This document shows, piece after piece, positions 8,917-15,115 of a DNA stretch of 15,115 nucleotides. The position numbers were made by a program, and so were the translations under genes. The stretch spans positions 1 through 15,115 of the forward strand of contig CAXKVR010000668.1 in NCBI GenBank assembly GCA_964058845.1. The letters run 5' to 3'. Within the stretch, counting starts at the first letter, position 1. Each line of letters opens with the position of its first letter. The notes beneath the pieces were generated by a model. It worked only from the letters and a program-made list of their open reading frames with translations, had not been told where the DNA came from and made no database searches. The stretch comes from Carex sylvatica (Eukaryota > Streptophyta > Magnoliopsida > Poales > Cyperaceae).

Positions 8917-10238
8917 AGTAGTGTAGTAAAATTCTGTTTATGCAGTAGGATTTTGCATATAAGTTCTTATACAGTTCATTATGTGGTTTTGTATATATAG
9001 CCACATATTATTACTACATATTTTGCTGCATGATACCGTATATTACTGCATACTTGTTTCTATATATGTATGAATTCTCATTTTACACACAGTAAAAATC
9101 ACGTTTAAGAACATTGAATATATGTGATTAGATCCCAGCCCAAAACCTAACTGTAGCCAACAGGCCGAGTCACAGGCCTGTAAACCCCAAAACATAACAA
9201 GATATCAGTTATTGTACTGCAACACCACCTCCCTTTTTTTGATGCGTGCCGCTTCAATGAACCTCCATCAATCAAGACATGGACATATGTTCAAGGGTTT
9301 TTGACAGGTTACCTGTTATCTTGTCGGGTCTCTCAACCAATATTGTCATTTCCCTTGTGAGTTTACTTGACCTTGAACATTAGAAATTGGCCCGTTGCAA
9401 CCATGCACATTGGCCTTCCTTATCCAAGGCAATTTGTACATTCTCAATCAAAATTTCTAAATAGCGATTATTACATCATTATAAAAATGTTAAAAATAAA
9501 TACTATCACAAATAGCATTTTTCTTTTTAAAAAATTAGATTATATAATTCTACTAATTATCAACATTATTAAAGTCTTATAAAGCAATAAGTAACATCAA
9601 ATTGATTAAAATTATAATATTCATATTGAACTAATGCAAAATTCAAATTCTTATTCAAAATATCTCTAGTAATATCATTAACTATTTTGTTTATTCAAAA
9701 TAATCTAAACATCATGACACATAAACTAATTATTTTTTATCCTATTCAAAATTACCTAAGCATCATGTCCTTAAAAGAAATTTTCAATTGGGCCTTGAAA
9801 TAAAAACTTATGTAGTATAACGTGCGCTATTTGCACTACACGCTACGTACTATAGCGCACTGCTATTATTGATATATTAGTTGTAGCTAAAATAACACAT
9901 TTTTATCATATAGCTTATCATTTACAATTAAAAAATATTATTGCGCGCTATTTAAAACACTGTTCTCTACATATATAGCTTTTCAAAAAATAGTCATATA
10001 TTGAAATCAGAGTTTCGTGCATACAGTTAATTATCCCCATTAATTTGAAATTTATTTATGGTCGCCTTGGTAAAACATTTGGGTAGTCGTTAACAACTTG
10101 GCAATTCTTCCGTAGGATTGCCAAAAATGTAGCTGTGGTTGTAGGGTTAGGCCAACAAAAATTGTTAGCTCGTGGCTCATTCAAGAGGGTCCAAAACACC
10201 ACTACCCGCTTGTCAGTTAATGTGTGTTAACTATATAT
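8917..10238. other. AT-rich intergenic stretch, no gene seen
   Basis: I find no supported coding region, tRNA or rRNA here. The open frame near 9367-9582 is short, low-complexity AT and looks accidental. The only small structures noted are a perfect 9-bp inverted repeat GTGCGCTAT...ATAGCGCAC (9822-9830 and 9852-9860), and a nearby GCGCGCTATTTAAAACACTG at about 9944-9963. These may be worn transposon remnants. Confidence 0.6.
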
Positions 10239-10257
10239 CACTAGTGGAAAAACAGGA

Positions 10258-10550
10258 ATCAGGATCGGCCTATCAGGATCGGTTATATGAAACAACCGAT
10301 ACTAATATCTATCTGGATCGGTTCTTTGAACAAAACCGATCCTAATAGTATATCAGGATCGGTTCTTTGTACACAACCGATCCTGATAGTTGAAGTATCA
10401 GGATCGGTTTATTAAAAAACCGATCCAGATACTATCAGGATCGGTTCTTTGTAAACAACCGATCCTAATAGTATCTGGATCGGTTGTGTACAAAGAACCG
10501 ATCCTGATAGTATCTGGATCGATTTTTTAATAAACAACCGATTCTAATAG
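10258..10550. repeat. CACTA subterminal repeat array (GATCGGTT motifs in alternating orientation)
   Basis: There are fifteen occurrences of the GGATCGGTT / AACCGATCC motif, including variants GGATCGGCC, AACCGATAC, GGATCGATT and AACCGATTC. They alternate strictly in orientation after the first, forming seven inverted pairs separated by short spacers such as CTTTGTACAC. The flanks are also conserved (TATCAGGATCGG and CCGATCCTGATAG). In En/Spm-type elements such subterminal motifs bind the TNPA-type protein and are needed for transposition; that role is carried over from the family. The array could also fold into a chain of hairpins. Confidence 0.9.
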
Positions 10551-10554
10551 TGCA

Positions 10555-10562
10555 TATAAAAA
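10555..10562 (+). promoter_or_regulatory. TATA box of the transposase gene
   Basis: TATAAAAA lies directly after the subterminal array. Transcription would be expected to start about 30 bp downstream, near 10590, just ahead of a pyrimidine-rich leader (CTCGTTTCTCTTCCTCTATC). This places the promoter inside the region bound by the element's own subterminal-motif protein, as described for En/Spm. Confidence 0.6.
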
Positions 10563-10589
10563 GTTAATTCAGTTCCATTATTGTCAGAA

Positions 10590-11256
10590 TCTCGTTTCTC
10601 TTCCTCTATCGCCTCTCTTAATTAGCGCAGCAGCTATTTCGCCCTACATTACTTCAGCTATCTCACCTCTCTTTTCTGAGGTACATTTGATCATCTCTTT
10701 TCTCAAGTTTGTTATTACTAGTAGATTTAGCACCATTTATTAGCTTTATAATTAATTCGGTTCAAACCCTAAACCCTAAATCCTATATATATATGAGAAG
10801 TGAGTTATGATCCGGCCCGCTCAAAATCTAAACCTTATAGCCTTGATTCAGCTCTTTTGTTGGTTCCACAAACTTTTAATTATAAGTTTGAATACCTAGC
10901 ATCTTTTCATTTCAAGTTTTTTTTTATATGTGGAGACTTGGATGCACATGCATATATATATATGCATATATGCTATATATGAGCTAATATATGAGCTACA
11001 TATGAGTTATATTATTTATATGTGGAGATTTTCTTTATAAGTTTGAATATCTCTTCTTATTTCAAGATTTTCTATATATATGCTATATATATATGCTATA
11101 TGAGCATTTTTTTCATTTAAAGTTGTAGGATATATAACATGCATGTTATGTACATCTCTTAACGATCGATGGTTTAATTTTGTAGATTGGCTATTATTGA
11201 GATATTTGGTGCAGCGATATATTTTCATCTCACTCGATCCGTCATCCAAAAAAGTT
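10590..11256 (+). other. Predicted spliced non-coding leader of the transposase transcript
   Basis: Predicted leader exon 1 runs from about 10590 to 10680 and ends CTGAG before GTACAT. Predicted leader exon 2 is 11186-11256, between an acceptor TTTTGTAG and a strong donor GTTGTAAGT. A second leader intron (11257-11761) ends TATAATTGCAG directly before the ATG at 11762. No convincing coding frame crosses these exons. The intron between them contains AAACCCTAAACCCTAAAT (10764-10781) and AT-rich sequence. Exon ends are judged from consensus only. Confidence 0.5.
10877..11110. repeat. AT-rich imperfect duplication in the leader intron
   Basis: TTATAAGTTTGAATA followed by a TTTCAAG and T-rich stretch occurs near 10878-10925 and again near 11034-11075. 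TTATATGTGGAGA also occurs twice (10924-10936 and 11017-11029). Between and after these are runs of TATATATGC and GAGCTAATATATGAGC. This looks like local duplication and microsatellite growth in a tolerant intron. Confidence 0.5.
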
Positions 11257-11416
11257 GTAAGTACAACCTAGAAGTTTCATGTTTAATCATTTTTGTGCAT
11301 TAATTAATGTATTTATTTTTTTGTAAGAGATGTATTTATATTAGCTAGATATGTAGCTAGAGTACTGTCTTATGAGCCACAACCGCATTATTAATGCCTT
11401 TAGGTCATGATACCCG

Positions 11417-11449
11417 TTCAAAATTAATCCATTAGGGATTAATTTTGAA
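11417..11449. repeat. Short perfect hairpin in the intron before the transposase ATG
   Basis: TTCAAAATTAATCC at 11417-11430 and GGATTAATTTTGAA at 11436-11449 are perfect 14-bp inverted repeats around a 5-nt loop (ATTAG). It stands 20 bp before the much longer hairpin at 11470-11661, in the same intron. Confidence 0.85.
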
Positions 11450-11469
11450 TAGTCTCCGTTTTGGGACTG

Positions 11470-11661
11470 CTCTCTGAATACTTTGTCTCATTTAGGATGT
11501 GGCCACATGTTAGTCGTGTTTTAGCATTTAAGAAAATTTCGGCAGCATTTCCACTTAGTTTCCCGAATCTCGGGGAACTAAGGGGAAATGCTGCCGAAAT
11601 TTTCTTAAATGCTAAAATACGACTAACATGCGGCCACTACTGAGACAAAGTATTCAGAGAG
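11470..11661. repeat. Long, nearly perfect hairpin (~95-bp stem, 3-nt loop) in the intron before the transposase ATG
   Basis: The left arm 11470-11566 and right arm 11570-11661 are reverse complements apart from four substitutions and one 9-against-4-nt internal bulge. The centre is CCCGA-ATC-TCGGG. The outer 21 bp (CTCTCTGAATACTTTGTCTC...) pair perfectly, and the longest unbroken stretch is 34 bp, around AATTTCGGCAGCATTT. It lies in leader intron 2, so the whole stem would be in the primary transcript and then spliced out. The structure is of a size and quality that DICER-LIKE enzymes could process. It could be a foldback inserted in the element or a built-in part of it. Processing is an inference. 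Confidence 0.9.
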
Positions 11662-11761
11662 TGGGATAGGATGGTAACCCGGCCCCATGTAAGCCCTATT
11701 GTGAACAGAACTAAGCTCTCCAACCTTGTTCTTAATTAATTGTGTTTTATTATAATTGCAG

Positions 11762-14700
11762 ATGGGCCGCAGTTGGATGTACGAAGTATCACGTCTGTCT
11801 GATGAATATATGACAGGTGTCGAGGAATTTATCAGAGTTGCTACGGAAGATATGGCGAATAAAGGGAGTGCACTGATGTCGTGTCCTTGCCGTGATTGTA
11901 ACAATGGTCAAAAATTCTCCAACTCGAACCAAGTGAGGAACCATTTAATCCGTCGTGGATTCAAGCAAGGATATAAGTGTTGGTTATGGCACGGTGAGAG
12001 TTTGCCAACCGACATAGGTACTGGTACTGAGCATCAGCAATACCATACCGGTGGAAACGACGGGAATGATCTACGGGGATTGGAAACCGATATAGGTGCT
12101 CATACTGAGGATCAGGAATACCATACCGAAGAAAATGATGATATGGTGGTAGATAAATGTGATAATTTTGATCAAATGTTACGTGATTTAGAAGATGATT
12201 TCGATAATGATAAGCAGTATTGTTTATTTGAGAATTTGTACAAAGATTCTAATAAAGAATTGTACCCTGGTTGTTCTAAATTTTCAAAATTGAAAGGTGT
12301 ATTAAAATTGTATAACCTTAAAGCATCTAACGGTTGGAGTGATAAAAGTTTTACTGGGTTATTACAAACTTTAAAAGAAATACTTCCGGATGGAAACGAG
12401 ATACCACCAAATGTTTATGAAGCGAAGAAAATATTGTGCCCAGTGGATTTGGAAGTTCAAAGAATACATGCGTGTCCAAATGATTGTATATTATATCGAT
12501 CCGAGTACAAAGATCTTCACGAGTGTCCAAAATGTGGAGCATCACGTTACAAACCAAAGCAGTTAACCGGCGATAAAAGTGATGATTACAAACCGAATAA
12601 AGGGCCTCCGGCAAAAGCATTGTGGTACCTCCCCGTGAAACCGAGATTGAAACGTTTGTTCTCAAATGCTAAAGATGCAAAATTAGTGCGTTGGCATGCA
12701 GATAACCGAAAAAAAGACGGGAAATTACGGCACCCCGCTGATTCTCCTCAGTGGAGAAATATTGACAGAGAGTTCCCCGAATTCGGATGTGACCCTAGAA
12801 ATCTTAAGCTTGGGCTGAGTGCAGATGGAATAAATCCGCACAGTAGCATGAGCAGCAAGCACAGCAGTTGGCCGGTTTTATTGTGCATTTATAATCTTCC
12901 GCCTTGGTTATGTATGAAACGCAAATACATCATGTTGACCTTGCTCATATCAGGACCCAAACAGCCCGGGAACGACATAGATGTGTATCTAGCGCCATTG
13001 ATCGATGATTTAAAAGAATTATGGCAACCCGGAGTGCAGATATTTGATGCATACAGCAAGGAGAAATTCACTTTACGGGCCATGATTTTCTGCACCATTA
13101 ATGATTTTCCGGCTTATGGAAATTTATCGGGTTACAGTGTCAAAGGAGAGAAAGCATGCCCTGTTTGCCTAGACGATACAGTCGATGTGTGGCTACCTAA
13201 TTCCTCTAAAAATGTGTACATGGGTCATCGTAGATTTCTTCCTGCCAACCATGCACACCGAAAGAGAAAGAAAGAATTCAATGGAAAGACCGAGAATACC
13301 AGAGTAAATTATCCGTTGACCGGTAAAGCTGTTTATTCGCGAGTGAAGGATATCAAAGTTCAATTTGGGAAATTTAAAAAGAAGTTGGTGAGAAAGAAAG
13401 GGGCACCGAAAATTAGTTGGAAGAAGAGGTCAATATTCTGGGATTTACCATACTGGCAGCACTTAGATGTTCGACATTGTCTCGATGTGATGCATGTGGT
13501 TAAAAATGTGTGTGATAGCCTAGTTGGAACATTATTGAATATTCCGGGTAAGACTAAGGATGGTATCAATGCTCGGAAAGACATGCAATTCCTGAACATA
13601 CGGTCGGATCTACAACCAGCAGAGAAGGAAAGAGAAAATGAGAAATTTTGTACGTATCTAAAACCTGCAATGCATACGCTGTCGAAAGCAGAGAAAAAAA
13701 GCTTATTGGAATGCCTTCATGGTGTCAAAGTTCCATCTGGATATTCTTCGAATATTAAAAACCTAGTTTCACTGGAAGATTTAAAATTGACAGGAATGAA
13801 GTCTCATGACTGTCATGTTTTAATGACACAGCTTCTTCCTGTTGCAATTCGGGGCATATTGCCAAAGTGTGTTAGGCAGACCATCACGAAGCTTTATTTT
13901 TTCTTTAATGCCATATGTTGCAAAGTAAGTGATCCCGATATGCTAGATGCTCTGCAGAAGGAGGTTGTTGTCACTCTTTGTCATCTTGAAATGTATTTTC
14001 CGCCGTCTTTTTTTGATATCATGGTTCATTTAATTGTTCACCTAATTAGAGAAATTAAGATGTGCGGACCTGTTTTCTTGCGGTACATGTATCCGTTCGA
14101 GAGATACATGGGATTGTTAAAGGCATATGTCAGGAATCGATATCGGCCTGAGGGAAGCATCGTAAAAGCTTATGCTGCCGAAGAGGTTATTGAGTTTTGT
14201 ATTAATTATATGGATGATGTCAAAGCTATAGGCATCCCTAAATCTCGGCACGAGGGTCGACTTCGTGGGGTAGGCACAATCGGTGCGAAATTATTCGAGC
14301 CCGATAGTACAATGATGTCACTAGCACATTTTCATGTTTTACAACACCTCACTGACGTTCATCCTTTTTGGGACGAGCATATGACTCTCTTGCGGCAACA
14401 GAATCCTAAGAAATCCAACAAGTGGTTAATCAGCGAACACAATAAAAAGTTTGAGGGATGGTTTACATGGAGAGTCGTGCAAGCTCCAGAGGGAGAAAAT
14501 ATTACAGAAACTGTGAAATTGTTGGCTCTTGGTCCAGTCCACGTCGTGAGGACCTTCCAAGGATATGACATCAACGGGTCCACATTTTACACAAGAAATC
14601 AAGATTCAAAGAGTACCGTGCAAAACAGTGGAGTGACGTTAGTAGCCGTTTCTAGTGATTTGTCAGATCCTAAAGGTGCCGGACCATCGCATGCATCAAT

Positions 14701-15115
14701 GTCATATTACGGATTTGTTGAAGAAATTTGGGAGGTAGATTATAGAAAATTTAACATTCCGTTATTTATGTGTAAATGGGTCGATAACCGTAGGGGGGTT
14801 AAAGTCGACGAAGATGGTTTTATTCTAGTGGATTTCAGTAAGGCTGGATACAAGGACGATCCATTTATACTTGCAAGACAAGCCACGCAAGTGTTCTACG
14901 TTACTGATCCGGCCGATCGTTCAAGACATGTTGTCCTCTCTGGTAAAAGACGTATCATCGGGATTGATAATGTGGAAGACGAAGAAGCGTACGATCATTT
15001 TGATGAGATACCACCGTTTTCCACTGGCATGGCATCTTTACCAACCGGTGAGGATAACAAGACAAGCCACACGCGCAACGATCACAATGAAGGAGAATGG
15101 ATTGAAGTTCCCACT
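11762..15115 (+). CDS. CACTA transposase, TNP2/TNPD type, open to the window end
   Basis: The start is the ATG directly after the acceptor CAG at 11759-11761; the protein opens MGRSWMY, the usual start of this family. The frame is open for 1118 codons with no stop. Domains in order: a transposase-associated Cys/His domain at about residues 2-79 (CPCRDCNNG, HLIRRGF, WLWHGE); an acidic linker with a 26-codon duplication; a zinc-ribbon-like CPNDC...CPKCG at about 239-258; the Transposase_21 core at about 308-600 with WHADNR, LGLSADGINPH (Asp355), GPKQPGNDIDVYL, NDFPAYGNLSGY, CPVC and LDVRHCLDVMHVVKN (His572, Asp575, His578); a DUF4218-like region at about 715-820 (CHLEMYFPPSFFD); and a DUF4216-like region at about 930-1050 (YYGFVEEIWEVDY, LFMCKWVD). 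TNP2 proteins cut the element ends. The missing C-terminus prevents judging completeness. No frameshift or stop is seen, so it is probably functional or recently so. Confidence 0.95.
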   Translation, partial: MGRSWMYEVSRLSDEYMTGVEEFIRVATEDMANKGSALMSCPCRDCNNGQKFSNSNQVRNHLIRRGFKQGYKCWLWHGESLPTDIGTGTEHQQYHTGGNDGNDLRGLETDIGAHTEDQEYHTEENDDMVVDKCDNFDQMLRDLEDDFDNDKQYCLFENLYKDSNKELYPGCSKFSKLKGVLKLYNLKASNGWSDKSFTGLLQTLKEILPDGNEIPPNVYEAKKILCPVDLEVQRIHACPNDCILYRSEYKDLHECPKCGASRYKPKQLTGDKSDDYKPNKGPPAKALWYLPVKPRLKRLFSNAKDAKLVRWHADNRKKDGKLRHPADSPQWRNIDREFPEFGCDPRNLKLGLSADGINPHSSMSSKHSSWPVLLCIYNLPPWLCMKRKYIMLTLLISGPKQPGNDIDVYLAPLIDDLKELWQPGVQIFDAYSKEKFTLRAMIFCTINDFPAYGNLSGYSVKGEKACPVCLDDTVDVWLPNSSKNVYMGHRRFLPANHAHRKRKKEFNGKTENTRVNYPLTGKAVYSRVKDIKVQFGKFKKKLVRKKGAPKISWKKRSIFWDLPYWQHLDVRHCLDVMHVVKNVCDSLVGTLLNIPGKTKDGINARKDMQFLNIRSDLQPAEKERENEKFCTYLKPAMHTLSKAEKKSLLECLHGVKVPSGYSSNIKNLVSLEDLKLTGMKSHDCHVLMTQLLPVAIRGILPKCVRQTITKLYFFFNAICCKVSDPDMLDALQKEVVVTLCHLEMYFPPSFFDIMVHLIVHLIREIKMCGPVFLRYMYPFERYMGLLKAYVRNRYRPEGSIVKAYAAEEVIEFCINYMDDVKAIGIPKSRHEGRLRGVGTIGAKLFEPDSTMMSLAHFHVLQHLTDVHPFWDEHMTLLRQQNPKKSNKWLISEHNKKFEGWFTWRVVQAPEGENITETVKLLALGPVHVVRTFQGYDINGSTFYTRNQDSKSTVQNSGVTLVAVSSDLSDPKGAGPSHASMSYYGFVEEIWEVDYRKFNIPLFMCKWVDNRRGVKVDEDGFILVDFSKAGYKDDPFILARQATQVFYVTDPADRSRHVVLSGKRRIIGIDNVEDEEAYDHFDEIPPFSTGMASLPTGEDNKTSHTRNDHNEGEWIEVPT
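12004..12150 (+). repeat. In-frame 78-bp tandem duplication in the transposase linker
   Basis: AACCGACATAGGTACTGGTA near 12007 recurs as AACCGATATAGGTGCTCATA near 12085, a period of 78 bp (26 codons). The encoded segments TDIGTGTEHQQYHTGGND and TDIGAHTEDQEYHTEEND match at most positions. The duplication lies between the N-terminal Cys/His domain and the catalytic core, where it keeps the frame. Confidence 0.8.

Larger units (their letters stand above)
10239..15115 (+). mobile_element. CACTA (En/Spm-type) transposon, 5' part, right end outside window
   Basis: The element opens with CACTAGTGGAAAAACAG at 10239, a typical CACTA terminus, preceded by TAT as the presumed 3-bp target duplication. 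It then shows, in order: a subterminal motif array, a TATA box, a spliced non-coding leader, a hairpin-bearing intron, and a long TNP2 transposase frame on the same strand. The right terminal repeat, the rest of the transposase gene and any TNPA-like DNA-binding gene lie beyond the window. The open transposase frame and the clean terminus suggest a relatively young, perhaps autonomous, copy. Confidence 0.95.

Noticed and set aside
9780..9985. Possible hAT or other transposon remnant with GCGCGCTA words
   Set aside because: Only a 9-bp inverted repeat is visible, with no paired termini or target duplication.
10764..10781. Interstitial telomere repeat (AAACCCTAAACCCTAAAT)
   Set aside because: There are fewer than three units; this is short enough to be an ordinary telo-box-like sequence or chance in an AT-rich intron.
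11134..11149. Perfect palindrome ATAACATGCATGTTAT containing an RY-type CATGCATG
   Set aside because: A single short palindrome in a TA-rich intron with many similar words; no context supporting a regulatory site.
11461..11643. 60-codon frame through the long hairpin
   Set aside because: Both arms of the stem are read in one frame; the peptide has no resemblance to a known family and the region is intronic.
11623..15098. Several minus-strand frames of 69-104 codons opposite the transposase
   Set aside because: They are antisense shadows of the TNP2 frame with no splice or motif support.
10239..15115. Long retroelement (LTR) as an explanation for the right-hand region
   Set aside because: No protease, reverse transcriptase or integrase motifs and no LTRs; the CACTA terminus and TNP2 protein settle the class.

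Overview
This is a window of nuclear DNA from a flowering plant. The evidence is a multi-exon gene with GT-AG introns, a gamete-specific plant membrane protein (GEX2), a nuclear gene for an organellar (probably mitochondrial) ribosomal protein, a plant CACTA transposon and several small non-autonomous DNA elements. Non-coding DNA is AT-rich and introns are small to medium, which fits a eudicot, magnoliid or AT-rich monocot; I cannot name the species.

Layout. (1) 1-5271, plus strand: the 3' part of a GEX2-like gene. I rebuilt 14 exons whose phases all agree, giving 882 codons and a stop; the 5' end lies outside the window. Two of its introns carry members of one foldback MITE family (about 1050-1360, degenerate; 3627-4026, nearly complete with an 8-bp flanking direct repeat). 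(2) 5616-7559, minus strand: a complete two-exon uS17 (RPS17) gene of 105 residues, convergent with GEX2. Its 1.6-kb intron holds three tandem copies of a unit of about 350 bp. (3) 7560-8335: a short GA-rich leader and AAACCCT-type boxes, then a nest of small inverted-repeat elements that begins only about 70 bp upstream of the RPS17 start codon. Part of the promoter-proximal sequence is duplicated there. (4) 8417-8916: a 500-bp hAT-like non-autonomous element. (5) 8917-10238: AT-rich intergenic DNA with no gene I can support. (6) 10239 to the window end: the 5' part of an autonomous-looking CACTA transposon. It has a CACTA terminus, a subterminal array of 15 GATCGGTT-type motifs in alternating orientation, a TATA box, a spliced non-coding leader, an intron with two strong hairpins, and a TNP2-type transposase frame open for 1118 codons that runs off the window.

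How the parts work together. GEX2 and RPS17 are ordinary host genes with unrelated roles (sperm-egg adhesion and organellar translation), arranged tail to tail. The right-hand third is a selfish element. Its subterminal motifs would be the binding sites for an element-encoded DNA-binding protein that is not in this window, and its TNP2 would cut and join the ends. The most unusual structure is a nearly perfect stem of about 95 bp with a 3-nt loop in the last intron before the transposase ATG. It would be transcribed with every transposase transcript and is a natural source of small RNAs.
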